From the NCBI RefSeq assembly GCF_003711515.1, contig NW_021167081.1, forward strand, positions 1,104,236 to 1,168,235: 64,000 nt of DNA, read 5' to 3'. Positions 21,051-32,696 of the stretch are shown piece by piece (within the stretch, counting starts at the first letter, position 1; each line of letters begins with the position of its first letter). Source of the stretch: Sodiomyces alkalinus F11 (Eukaryota; Ascomycota; Sordariomycetes; Glomerellales; Plectosphaerellaceae). Position numbers and translations under genes: made by a program. The notes under the pieces are model-generated. The model ran no database searches. It had not been told where the DNA came from and saw only the letters and a list, made by a program, of their open reading frames with translations.

Positions 21051-23046
21051 CTACGCCTCGTTGCTCGGGTACTCCACCTTGGTCGTTGCTACGAACTCCT
21101 CCTTTATGCTCCGCAGGTTGACGAACCGGGACAACAAGTTCTGACTACCCGCCTTGTCGTTGGTCCCGCTCGCCCGGCCACCGCCGAACGGCTGTTGCCC
21201 GACCACGGCCCCGGTGCTCTTGCAGTTGATGTAGAAGTTGCCCGCCGAGTTCCGCAGTTTGTCCTCGGCGAACCGTATCGCCGCCCGGTCCGAAGCGAAT
21301 ACCGACCCCGTCAGCCCGTACTCCCCCGTCGAATCCACCAGTTCGCACGCCTCCGCGAACGCCCCCACGGGGTCCACCGTGTCGTCGTACACGTAGACCG
21401 TCACGACCGGCCCAAAGAGCTCGGTGCTCAAGAGCTTGTGGTTCTTGTTGCTTGTCTGGTAGATGGTGGGGTGGATGAAGTAACCCTTGGAGTTATCGTA
21501 TGTACCCCCTACCAAGAGCTCCAGCTCCGGGTCTTTCTTCGCCTCGTCGATGACACCAGAAAGCTTCTTGAACGATGCTTCGTGGATTACAGGACCCATG
21601 AAGTTGATGTGGTCGACTGGGTTACCCTGCCGGAGCTTCTCGGTCTCCGAGACGAGCTTTTCCTTGAACTGCGGCCATACCGACTTGGGCACGTAGGCCC
21701 GCGATGTCGCGCTGCACTTCTGGCCCTGGAACTCGAAGGCGCCACGTACGGTCTGTATAGCTGCGTTGTCCACATCTGCCGACGAGTGGATCAGGTGGTA
21801 GTTCTTCCCGCCCGTCTCTCCCACGATGCGCGGGTACGACCGGTACCGACCTTCAGCCACACCAGCACCGATGGCTCCGTACAGCTTCCGGAACACGGCC
21901 GTGCTGCCGGTATAGTGCAACGCCGCAAACTCCTTGTGGTTGAGCACCACCTTGGTAACCTCCTCCGGATCGCCTGGCACGAACTGGATGACATTGCGAG
22001 GGAGGCCCGCCTCCAGTAGTATGTTATATAGGAGCCAGTTCGAAGCGATGGCGTAGTCGCTCGGCTTCCACACCACCACGTTGCCCAACAACGCCGGAAC
22101 GCCGGGCAGGTTCCCAGCGATAGCCGTGAAGTTGAAGGGGCTGACGGCGTATACGAAGCCCTCGAGGGCGCGGTACTCGACTCGATTCCACACGCCCTGG
22201 GCGTTGTGTGCAGGTTGCTGGGCGTAAAGCTCTTCGGCATACTGGACGTTGAATCGCAAAAAGTCGACCAGCTCGGCGGCCGAATCAATCTCGGCCTGCC
22301 ACGCGTTCTTCCCCTGGCCCACCATGGTGGCTGCCATGATCTCGTAGCGGTATTTTGTTGAGATTAGTTCAGCCGCTTTGAGGAAGACGGCTGCCCGGTC
22401 GGCGAACGGGAGTGACTCCCATTCGGCCTTGGCCGCGAGGGCGGCATCAATGGCTTTCGATACGTCGGCGGGGGAAGCCTTTGAATAAGTTGCCACAGTC
22501 GAGGCATGATCGGCTGGGTTGACTTGCTTTCCGGTGGACGATGTCTTGACCTGATAGGGTATGATGTGTCAGTGCCATGCCGTCAAGGAGACAGCGGTCG
22601 CCCTAGAAGGGTGGCGGTTGGGAGACGGGAGTAGCACTTACCTCCTTGCCGCCGATAACAATCGGTACATCGAGCGGGATCCTGCTCTGGAAGGTCTCGA
22701 CGGCGGCCGTTAGATCTTCCCTCTGTGCAGATCCTTTCGCATAATGATGCTACCCGCGAATCAGCAAAGCTCCTCCTGCGTCCCTCTTCTGGTATTGAAA
22801 GAAAGAGAGAGAGAGAAGAGAAATGGAGCGAAGACGTCGACTTACATTTGGCTCATTGACAATCTTAGGGATCTTGAACGAGGCAAATGTCGCCATCCTT
22901 GTAGTCGTGGAAGATGCTGGAACACGGAGTCGTCTTGTCGAGTTTCGTAGCGCAGCAGCACTCGAAATGGTTGGATTGGCAATCCCGACTCGCGCAGAAG
23001 GCCGAAGTTGGGAGTGGAGGGAACTGGTTGCCCGAGATGACTTCAT
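21051..23046 (-). CDS. PUT2: Delta-1-pyrroline-5-carboxylate dehydrogenase, mitochondrial
   Basis: Three exons: 23046-22846, 22749-22642, 22550-21051; introns 96 and 91 nt; 602 residues. The enzyme (ALDH4 type; Put2 in yeast, PrnC in Aspergillus) oxidises P5C/glutamate semialdehyde to glutamate with NAD in the mitochondrial matrix, the second step of proline use. The first ~50 residues are Arg/Ser/Ala-rich without acids, a typical presequence; a second Met at 51 starts MATFASFKIPKIVNEPN. Catalytic marks are VGETGGKN (Glu348) and FEFQGQKCSATSR (Cys382); AVSPFNFTAIAGNLPGVPAL and ELFGPVVTVYVYDD are family blocks. All splice sites are GTAAGT-type. It may also be slightly long because of the presequence. 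Confidence 0.95.
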
Positions 23047-23906
23047 GGTGGGCAAAGAGACGGAGACGAATAATAAAGTTCAATACCGTAAGCAGATCAG
23101 AGGATTGGGTATCTCAGGTAAGGCGTGTGAGCTGGGAGCTCCGTGTACAACAGCGGACAACAGACGAAGGACTAGCTCCCAATTAAGTTGTTGATGGTGA
23201 AGTAGGGAGTGTGGTAGTGGTAGTACAGTCGTATTAAGTAGGTATGGTAACTACCGGTAAGAAAAACAAAGTAAGGTAAGGTAGACGGGAAGGTCGGCAT
23301 GTAAGTACCTCAGGTAGGTGGCACGATGTATCGGTAGGTTCTAAATAACGGAGTAGCACACTTCTGCTTGCCACCGTCATCACCGCTGATCCCCCTTGAT
23401 AACGACCTGCGAGGTCGGTCGGGTTGTTGCGGCTCAATTCCACGGTGAGAGGGGGAATGCGGGGCATGCACTGGGGCCGGGCACTGCGGGGACCAATAAT
23501 GTTGGCGCTTCCTCCACGGGCGACTCACGTGCCCCACGAACGATGCTCGGTGTAGATAATGTGAGATAAGAACAAGGGAGACCTTCCACAATGTCGTTTC
23601 TCGTATCGCTTGCATTGGAGCCAGTTGTATTACGCCAGACTTATTATAAGTTATGCTACCCTGGACCCTCCAAGACATGCTAGTGGTGTCGTTGGTCACT
23701 GGGGTGCCGAAGTCGGCTGACTGACATCCCCTTCCCCAGCCCAGCCTCGCCCAAAAATCGCTCCCCCCCCCCCAACAAAAGTGAAGCACGGGCACGGGCG
23801 GGACCAAGCATTGCGCATAGAAGTAGGTAGACAGGTATCTGTATCCGTACACTTCCACAAAGCATAAAAGAAGAAAAAGGTAAGGATCAAATACATAGGA
23901 ACGAAT

Positions 23907-23988
<82 letters not shown>

Positions 23989-24263
23989 CCCTTCCCGAGG
24001 TAGGTATTGCTCTTCCCCAAGCGAACAGGATCGCTAGCTTGCTCAACTCGCAGCGTCTCCTGTGATGCGTCGATCACATCCTTTTCATCACCCGGATTCT
24101 TTCCCCGTCCACCGCCTTGTGAAAGCCAAGGCATTATTAACGAAACATGGCCATCCGACATCGCTTCATACACTTTGGCCAATGGGAATCCGTCCGAGGG
24201 TGCATAATCAGTACAAAGAGGGGTTTTTTTTCCCCCAGTAATTCCAGTAATCCAACACACGAC
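23047..24263. other. Intergenic region P5CDH / PhoD-like gene with a long poly(A) run
   Basis: 1.2 kb, no gene. It holds CACGTG at 23526-23531 and the 78-nt A homopolymer listed separately. The long Phe-rich open frame across it on the minus strand is produced by the homopolymer. Confidence 0.6.
23908..23985 (+). repeat. 78-nt uninterrupted A homopolymer
   Basis: Pure A run, preceded by CGAATC and followed by CCTCCC. It could be the tail of a retroposed sequence, a slippage-expanded tract, or an assembly artefact. No clear retroelement body is visible upstream. Confidence 0.9.
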
Positions 24264-27200
24264 TTAGGACCCCTCGTGAGGTTCCTGTTGTTCAGGGAAC
24301 GGCTCGACGACCAGACCCGTGGGCTTGGTGCAGTGGAGAAGGGGCACGGTTAGGCCGTAGCCATCCGTCCTCCCCTCCTTGTCGTGCTGGTCAATCTCGA
24401 CCTGGATGCACACGTCCAGACCACCATCGTTGCCCCGTCCGTGCGCCGCCGAGGCCGCCTTGTGGGTAGTACCGGCGTCCACTTCTCCCTCGTGGAGGAA
24501 ATTGTGGCCGCCCCTACCAGCAAACGACGGCGCGGTGCTGCCGTCCGCCGCCGCTGCGGCTGCGGCTGCGGCCTCGCCGTTACCCGATGGTGGGTTGTTG
24601 GGCGAGTTCTCCGTCAGAATGGCAAAGTTTCGGCTGGGCATCGTGACCTTGTTGAAGCCCGCCGTCTTGTCCGAATTGCCGGGATCCTTGTTGAAGAGCG
24701 AGAGCAAGGTCTCGTCCGTGTCCAAGTCGAGGTGGTGGATCTTGTTCCTCCGGGCTAGCAGATTCGCGACCGTCGCGGGTGGCGGCTTGTTGGTGATGGC
24801 GGAGGAGATGACGTTGACCATGTAGCGATGGTCTTCCTCGGCAGGAATCTTGAGGTGTGGGTTCGAGTAGAAACGGCCCAGGGCGGCGAGATGCACGTCG
24901 CCGCCCAAAATGCTGACGCGAACGGAGAACTCGGCCGCGACGGCTTGAAGTCTCTCGATGAGAGCCTTGCGCTCTTTCTTGTGGATACGGGCCGTGTAGT
25001 GGTCGTCTAGATCATCCAGCAGGTCGATACTACCGTCGAAGTGGTTGAACAGGCTGCCAGCTAGAAATTCGAATGGTAATCAGCAAGTGGGATCGATTGT
25101 GGGCTGGGTAGAGGGTGGGAAACTTGACATACCAAAGCCAAATCTCCGGTTGAGGAGTTTGACGGGGCCCATGATGGGGCTGGTGAAGATGTTCTCCAGC
25201 CACGTCAAGCGCTGTTGGCCCAAGGTTAGGTTAGCCATGTCTGCTCTTCTCGGTCGGTCCAGAGCCACAGAGGCATTCGTCACTCACGGGATAGGCGATT
25301 GGGATGCCCAGAAGCAGGATCAGATGCTTGATGGGTTGCCCGGCATCGACTGCGGATTGAAGCTCTTTCCTCAGACGATCAAAGATCATGTCATATGTCT
25401 CAGGATAGTTTACTTGGTGGCGAGTTCGCTAAATAGAAAGGCGATCAGTCTCTGGATCAATAGTCCGCGTCTCCGTCGAAGGTCGGGTCACCCAAGTCCT
25501 ACCTCGGTTCGAGCATCAATGCCCACCATGGCAATTCTTGCTCCGAGTCTGCAGAAGATGTTTTGTGAATGTTCTTCCACATAAGGCTTTGTTCTTCTGT
25601 CAGCCAACACTGCTTCATGTAGGGGGAAAAAAGGAAAAAAGGACTAAAAACTTACGCCATGTTGACTCCCGACTATATAACATGAGTCTGTCTTGACGGG
25701 TGCAACATATGTGTCCATCAACTGGTTGGGATCTTCGCCATCACCAGCATGATCTGCGGCGTTCAGTTGGTCTTAGCGATCACGGAGACATATACCTTCG
25801 ATGGACTGCGCTGGACTGAACCTGACGTACCGGTGGTATAAGTCGAGGGAGGAGGAGGGAGGTGATGTTGGAAAAGCATGTAATACTTGTGCGCCGTCCC
25901 GCCAATACCTCGGAAGACATCGCACATCATGAAGTCGTGGACATAGGAGCCAAAGCCATCAATGATCTAGGGAGAGGAAGTCAGAGTTGGCATTTGCACG
26001 TCGTTGTCTTGTGAGTTTTATGTACGTACGTCATGGTCATCCCAGATGTTCACCTGAGGAATCTGACCGTTGAGACCAGCAAATGGTTCAGTGGAGAACC
26101 TGGTCCAGTCAGTTTCGGTCGGGGTTTTCAATCCAACCAGACGCAGTGTCAAGACAAAGCACAATCGCACCATTTTATGTAGTTCTTAAGATAATAGTCA
26201 TCGCAGGCTTGGCGGAGACTTTCCGGGAAGGGGTAGTGTCTCCTCTTCTTGGGGTTCGAGATTTCGGTCCAGGGTCGTAGGGGACCGTTCACCCGGATGC
26301 CGTCGTTATAGATCTGGTCTCCTCCGCCGACCCTACATGGTGAATTGTTTTGTTCTTCACGTCAGCCTCTCGAGACGTCCACACAGTTTACGGTCGGGGA
26401 GACGAAGCAAGCCCTCTCGGTTCTTGGTTGGGGGTAAGAGAGAATGCGGCGGGGAAGGTCAATTCGTACATGACGTGGAAAGGAATGTCGGCATGACGCC
26501 TGGCGACGTCATTCCACAAGGGCATGCCGCTGAAGGCCTCTTCATCGGTGCCGACGCTGAAGCCGTTGCAGGAGTGGAACATGATCCTCATCGACTCGTT
26601 CAGGGCGGGCACGAAGAAGACGTTACGCCTGGGCTTGGTCTGGCTGGTGAAACGCATGTCCGGGAACCAATACTCCCACTTCGATTCGGACTGTTCCATC
26701 TCGACGGAGAGACCGAAGGCCCAGAACGTGTTGCGGGGATCGGAGTAGAGGCATTCTCCCTGGACTTCGACGATGCCACCTTCGGCGCCCGCAGTTGGTA
26801 CCTCTCCTCCGTTCGTGGCCGTGTCGGTCGTCGTCGCGGTAGTATCATTATGGTTGTCGGGCTTCTCGCGGTCGTCGTGGAGGCCTCCGCGGCGGAGGTG
26901 GAGCACGGGCGCGGCACGACGGCCTCCCTGGGTGACGATCAAGGCGCTGCCGTACCATGTACTGCCCTCCATCTTGCGATAGTTGAGCAGAGGCCCGCAG
27001 ACGATGTCCTTGCCATCGGTGGCGGCATGGTCGCCTGCCGGCGGCGCGATAGCGACACCGGCCTCAGTGGCGGAGGCGGAATCGGCTTGTTGGATTTTCT
27101 CCTTCGCTTCGGCGGCGCCGATCATAATCGGCTTGAAGTTCGCGGGGCGCGGGGCATCGGCAGGTATATCGGGCTCGACTCGGTCGCGGTTGAGGAAACT

Positions 27201-27359
27201 GGCGAGGTCGCTGGTATCGCTGCGGTCTTGAGGGTCGCGAGGTTGAGAGCCGGCAGCGTGGCGGAGGAAAGCCGAGCTCTCCTGGTGGCGCCAGCGGTTG
27301 GAGGACGCGTAGCGGTTCCTCTCGACATTGTCGGGATGGTCACCGTCGTGGGAAGCCAT
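24264..27359 (-). CDS. PhoD-like metallophosphatase
   Basis: Nine exons: 27359-26470, 26332-26171, 26099-26030, 25966-25831, 25753-25656, 25586-25503, 25428-25288, 25211-25133, 25060-24264; introns 63-137 nt; 818 residues. It belongs to the fungal PhoD-like phosphatase family (calcineurin-like metallophosphoesterase fold). Metal-site motifs are MVGGGDQIYNDG, NIWDDHDIIDGFGSY and SILGGDVHLAALGR. Other blocks are FHSCNGFSVGTDEEAFSGMPLWNDV, GSQHGPYVEEHSQNIFCRLG and RLTWLENIFTSPIMGPVKLL. The first ~270 residues and the Ala/Gly-rich C-terminal third are low complexity. No signal peptide is apparent, so it is probably intracellular or peripheral; the natural substrate in fungi is unknown to me. The exon chain is phase-consistent throughout and each junction restores a conserved block. 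A phosphate-transporter-like MFS gene lies 3 kb away. Confidence 0.9.
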
Positions 27360-28994
27360 GGGGACGGGTTAAGGACAGGAGATTTGGTCGGTAGGAGGGG
27401 AGGGAAGCTGGCAGGTCCAGGACAATTGTGTCTTAGATGGACCCTGAGAAACGGGGGGAGCTGGCGTACAACGTAGCTTAGCGGGAGGCATGCACAATGA
27501 TTTTTAATGTTTGCCAAGCTATTGTTGGTCGTCTTGGCCCAACATCAGAGATTGGATAACCGGGACTTGGGAAACTCCTTGGAAGGAGGCCAAGAATGAC
27601 GCGTTCCCTATCGAGTCGGCTACAGGCACAGACAGAACGGAAGCAATTGAGACGACAAGGGCGAATGGGAAAATAAAATACCTTTATTAGGGAAATAGGA
27701 TAAGGCAGAAAGAATATACGGGTAGTAATAATAATGATAATGGAAGGAAGGACAGCAGAAGATAGGTATGGCGGAGGGAGCTAACACTGGAGACGAACTG
27801 TTACATGTACGATGAACAGGGCGCGAGTCTGGGCGTGTCGGGGGGTGGTCCAGGGTTTCTGACAAGATTACGGGTATGCAGGGAACTTTAAACTGAAAAA
27901 AACTTATTTCTTGGTCAAGTTGTAGGATTTTTGCAATCTCTATTTGAATGCAGATGTTGCATCTTTCAATTCGGACGTAGGGAGGAAGAAACAGCAGTAA
28001 AAGATTGTCTCGGTCGGCTTTAGACGCGTACGCGAAGTCGTCCAAGTTCACGATGAGACTTCCTCTGAAAACGGCACGCAATGAAACTCTCTCCGAGACC
28101 AGAGATACGAATACCTTAGTTAGCTAACCCATTGCCTTATTGTTCCCTTCTTCCCTTTTTTTGTTCTTTTTCTTTTTTTGTCTTTCTTTAATAATAGCGC
28201 TCCGTATGTGTGATACATCTGATACGCTAAGTACCTATGAACCGCGAGAAGTGTACTTCGTCCGTACGGAGACCTACATATGTAGGCCAAGAGACCCCAG
28301 TCAGTGGAGACTAGGGAGAGTCCATCGAGAACATCATGCGATTGAAGCTACGCCAACGGCCTAAAGAGAGATCAAGGAAGCTCTCGTGATCCGAACAACG
28401 CAAGAATAAAATAAAAGATAAAAAATATCAACGGCCTGGAGATGGAACGACATAACCAAGCCTACGTCCCTTTGGAACCGTGCGTCATAGGTTCCTCTTC
28501 TGGTCAAGGTAAAACGACACCCGGTCGAGTCAGGAAACGCAATGCAACGCAACCACGGCAACGCACATGGGTGACTGACTTCGGATAAATCTGGATAAAT
28601 CCGGTCGAGAGCCACGGAGGTACAGAGGGGGGGGGCTGCTGCAAAAGGATCCAAGCTACTTACATAGTCACATTGTGTACAACTCTTCGTTCCTTTTGAC
28701 CACTGACTTGGGTACCAGGTACATTCAATTAAGTACCTGAGGTAAACAGAACCAAATGCGATTCTGAATATATCTCACCGTTGAATAACACAATGGACAA
28801 GAAGAAATGTCTTCGTCTCCTGTGTGCCAGACCTGGCCTATACTCTGAAGGTCCTTCCGTCATCTTCGTCGGCCTTTCAGGAACCAGAGTAGTCCTCGAC
28901 ATCCTCGCCGGGCTCCCTATCATTTTCGTCCTCGGACTCGTATTCCCTGTCGTTGCCAGTCTCCTCTTCCTCATCCTTCTTGTTGTATTGGTAT
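27360..28994. other. Intergenic region PhoD-like / CVNH genes; no gene seen
   Basis: 1.6 kb. Short open frames lack codon or family support. AGGTAC-type words occur at 28711-28742. A reading frame from about 29000 down to 28877 on the minus strand is strongly acidic and is discussed with the CVNH gene. Confidence 0.5.
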
Positions 28995-29727
28995 TCAGTC
29001 TCGCTCCATTCCGTAAGGGGGACGGTCAAACTTGGCCCCGCGGTGACCGAAGCAGCTCAGAGTCCCGTTGTCGTTGTACAGAACCCGGCCGAGGTTGATC
29101 CACGTCTGTTGCCGTGTCTCGTTCAAGGCCAGGCAGCCACACACCAGGTACTGCGTCCTGTATTCGCGCTGGTTGGTGAGGTAGCAAGAGTCGCACGACT
29201 TCCAGTACTCGCCACTACATTCCTCAAACGAGGTTGCACCCGTTGGTTAGCAGGGTCACCACGTTTCGTGTCCCACAATATGAACTCGGGGGCCGATCAG
29301 AATATGCAGCCCTGGGAAACACAACATGGGACCAGAGGGAGCGGCCGACGTACTCTTCGCGCAGACTGAGGGAGCCCCTGACATTTGCCACGCATTTCCC
29401 GAGGTCGATTCTGTTGGAGGATAGTCAGCCTTTCTATCCGGCGTTTCCATGGCTGACCATGCATGCATGCCCCTTGGTTTGAATATTCCATTAGATAAAT
29501 ATAGCAAAGAAGAATTCGACGTACTGAGTCCAGTCGTATCCAAAAACCTTGTAGTGCTCATTGTTGCAGTAAGTCCCCAGAATGCGGTTGTCCTTGAGCT
29601 TGCAGCGGTTCCAGTTGCAGGCTCCGATGAAGCTGCCAATGCGGTCTGGCACAGCGGCGGCTGCTATGCTGGCCAAGGCAATGAAGCCTGCCATGAGGAA
29701 CACAATGAGACGCTCCACTTGCTTCAT
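28995..29727 (-). CDS. Small secreted protein with CVNH (cyanovirin-N homology) fold
   Basis: Three exons: 29727-29525, 29410-29354, 29214-28995; introns 114 and 139 nt, both with GTACGT donors; 159 residues. Residues 1-25 (MKQVERLIVFLMAGFIALAS...) are a signal peptide, so the product is probably secreted. The mature part has two tandem repeats of the CVNH pattern: GACNWNRCKLKD...LGTYC...IDLGKCVANVRGSLSL and KSCDSCYL...LVCGCLAL...INLGRVLYNDNGTLSCF. CVNH domains bind oligomannose glycans in characterised members; fungal ones are of mostly unknown role. Exon 3 must begin at the T after AATGTAG to keep GEYWKSCDSC in frame. The stop at 28995 comes soon after the domain, but another frame continues open with an acidic tail, so the C-terminus is uncertain. 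Confidence 0.72.
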
Positions 29728-30366
29728 GGGTCTTGATTGTATGCACTGTGCTGGCTAGTATGCTTGGTGGCTGTGGGTGAGCAGCTTTTATATGTTACTG
29801 TGTGAGGGTATCAGGAGAGATTGGGGAGCAAGTGCGCCGTAGGATGTGGTAGTAGAGTGTGCTGTGCTGATCTGGTTCTGGATAGAGGGACAATAGAATA
29901 GAAGAGCAATGAAGAGACACAAGTAACATGATATACACAGGGGGAAATACAAGGTACCTAGAAAGGGGAAGGCACTATGAAGGTAGATTCTCTACCTTAT
30001 AGACCTTATAGACCTACCTGCCTCGCGGTTAAAAGGCCGACGGAAAGAGTACCTATAAAGCAGCTCCTTCCCTTCCCCTTCAGAAAACCCAAAACCTCAA
30101 AGTGCCACCTTCCATCTATTGCTATATATATGAAGGATAAGGTCAATCCTAAACGGACACACCCAGACAGATTCCAATGCGAAGAAGACATCTCTCGTCC
30201 ATGTTATCCCTAACCCAAATATATTCCAAGCATATGAGCCTTTACCTCGAAGATATGATACTATGAGCTGAACATTTCTGATTACTCTTTCTCATGTATG
30301 TCAAACCGCTTAGTTCACGGCATTTGTATATACACACCAGCTGAAGACGCGAGCCTTTACCAGTAT
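29728..30366. other. Intergenic region CVNH / MFS transporter genes
   Basis: 640 nt containing the CVNH promoter and the 3' end of the transporter; one AGGTACCTAG word at 29953. No supported open frame. Confidence 0.6.
29785..29792 (-). promoter_or_regulatory. TATA box of the CVNH gene
   Basis: The minus strand reads ACATATAAAAGC about 60 nt upstream of the start codon. Position and sequence fit a core promoter for a short-leader gene. Confidence 0.45.
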
Positions 30367-32696
30367 CTATGTCCGATTCTCTTCCCCGCCCTCCGGCCCT
30401 ATACTCCGCCCCGTCATCACCCCGCCATTACTACCGGCGCTTCCACTCCTGCCCTTCTCATCATCACTATTTTGGCACTCCTCCGTCTTCGACGACCCCC
30501 TGAAATAGCCATGAATCTCTTCGCTCCAGTCTCCGACATCCTGCGCCTCATCCGACTCCTTCTCCGCCGCGCATACCTCCTGCTCGGCCTCCCACTCGAC
30601 TCTCAGATCGTCAATGCGCGCCCGCAAGTCCTTACCCGGGTCGTAAGCCCTCCCGACCCCGCGCATCCGCTCCCACAAGCTCAGATGCGCCGGATGCACC
30701 GCCACGCCGCGGTACTCATCCGCCTTGCCGCGCCGGATATAGTCCCACCTTCTCTCCTGCTCGCGGAGGTCCAGCCCCGTCGTGTCCGGGAGGAACAGCC
30801 ACGTGAGCAGCACGCCGGCGAGGCCGAACCAGGGCACGAAGCGGAACTTCTCCCGGTCGTCGAGGTAGCTGTAGAGGACCGCGGCCAGCAACGCCCCTGC
30901 CTTCCCCATGCAGGCCGAGAAGCCGTGCGCCGAGGCCCGGACCGGCGTGGGGAACACCTCCCCCGCCGCCAGGAAGGTGACGCTGTTGGGGCCGAACTGG
31001 TTGAAGAAGGACGAGAGGAAGTACATGGCCTGGAACGAACGGATCCCCTCGGGGGAGGTGTAGTAGTCGTACCGGAACGCCGGGATGACGAAGGTGATGA
31101 AGCAGACCAGGAAGCCGACCTGCTGCATCATCTTCCGGCCGTAGAGCTTGTTGTCGATGAGGAGACTCGCGGCGTAGTAGCCGGCCAGTGAGACGACCAC
31201 GTTAACGAAGTTCCAGGTCCATTTCTCCATGACAGAGTCCGGGTTCGTCGAGATGACACTAATGAACCGGCCCTGGAAGAGCTTGTTGCCGTAGAAGAAA
31301 ACATCGTTGCAGAACCTTTGCGTACATTTTGGCAAAGACGCCACGCTAGTTAGTATAGAGGGTTCCCATGACCTCGACGCCAAAAAAAAAAAAAAGAAGA
31401 AGAAAAGAAAAGAAAAAGAAGAAAAAAAAAAAAGAAAAAAAAAAAGGCCCGTCGTTATGGATGAATTTGTCAGCTTACCATGTTCCCGCCGTAGCAAGCA
31501 GCCGACCACCGAAATGCCGCACGCAGCCACGGAGGGCAGCCACATCGTAGCCCGTCACACCGCTACGACGTTTGGCAAGATCGAGCTGTCGATTGGCCCG
31601 CGGCATCTTCCAGGTCCGGTAGTAGACGAGCCACAGCGTGCCGATGGCCGGGAAGGCGAAGCTCAGCCTGAAGGTGAACTGGGCGGCGGACACGGAGTAA
31701 GGGGCTGCCCCGCCGCCGTTGAAGATGGCCAGGAGGGCGATGAGGACGACCTGGTTGGCGAGCTGGCCCCAGCCCTGCATGAGGAAGGCCGAGGTGACGC
31801 GGCGGCCGCGGTGGAGCCGGTCGTCGCGGGTGGAGAGGCGGCCGGCGGTGACGGCCGACTCCATCGACGAAGTGGCTGTTATGGGGTACTCGCCGCCGAC
31901 GCCGAAGCCGTAGACGAAGAGGGACCAGGCGTAGAAGATGACCCAGCCCTGCAGGCTGTCGGCCCAGGAGGCGGTGAGGAGGAGGAGGCCGAGGAGCATG
32001 ATTAGGGCGTCTTGGATGAGGCCCCAGCGACGACCGATCCAGTCTCCGATGATCTGAGCAATGGCGTTTCTTAGTCTTTTCTTTTTTTTTTTTTTTGACC
32101 GCAATGGATTTGAGCGGCGTTAAACGAAAAAAAAGGGAAAAGAAAAAGAGAGAAGAAAAAGAGAAAAGAGAACAACTTACACCAACTCCCACCTGGCCGA
32201 TCATGATACCCACAATCTCCAGATATGTCACGGAAGCAATCCAATTCTTCGCACAAACGGTAGCATCAGGGCCCCAGCACTGCGGCCACGCAGCCGCGAA
32301 AAGCGGCTCCAGGTTCCCGATGGAGAACAAGACATAACCCTCGAGCCCCAGCCCAGCCCCTGGGAGCACCGCGTGGCGAAAGTACCAGGTCAGCGGCGAT
32401 AAGGGGTCCTGCTTCATCATGCGGCCCGTGACGCGGAGCTCCTTGGCGGCCTCCTCGCGATCAACCTTGGCGACGAAGGGAACGCGTTCCCGCAAGGGGA
32501 GGTCGGCCCAGTAGGCGCCATTGGCGGTGTAGGAGTCGTCGGGGCGGGTAATGTGGGCGAAGATGCGGCGCTCGTAGTCGCTGGTGTGGTGGGCAGGGTA
32601 GTCGTCGTGCTCCTGGCCCGTCTCTGGCCCGTGAGGGACGGGGATCTCGCCTATGCGTGGGTTGTGGTGACGGTGGTGACGAAGAATGTCTGCCAT
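30367..32696 (-). CDS. MFS transporter of inorganic-phosphate-transporter type
   Basis: Three exons: 32696-32181, 32053-31479, 31315-30367; introns 127 and 163 nt; 679 residues. About twelve membrane spans are visible, with the sugar/phosphate-porter loop GDWIGRRWG after the second span region, GFGVGGEYPITATSSMESAV, and FCNDVFFYGNKLFQ, where the Pho84 group has a DVAFYG-like motif. The N-terminus starts MADILRHHRHHNPRIGEIPVPHG, conserved in a filamentous-fungal branch close to the Schizosaccharomyces phosphate-transporter-like proteins, and a long polar C-terminal tail follows LDLREQERRWDYIRRGK. Transport of phosphate is inferred from family, not proven; another anion or organic phosphate is possible. 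The start was placed at the first in-frame ATG; an upstream TTG frame extension is not credible. Both introns carry long T-rich tracts on the coding strand. Confidence 0.85.
31382..31446. repeat. A/G homopurine tract within transporter intron 2
   Basis: About 65 nt of A with scattered G on the plus strand, lying wholly in the intron, where it reads as a T/C tract on the coding strand upstream of a TACTAAC branch-point sequence. Confidence 0.75.

Noticed and set aside
23310..24260. 316-codon minus-strand open frame with a long Phe run
   Set aside because: The Phe run is the translation of the A homopolymer; the rest has no protein-like signal and merges unrelated DNA.
26337..27476. 379-codon plus-strand open frame opposite PhoD-like exon 1
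   Set aside because: Antisense shadow of a GC-rich coding exon; no family similarity, while the other strand carries conserved phosphatase blocks.
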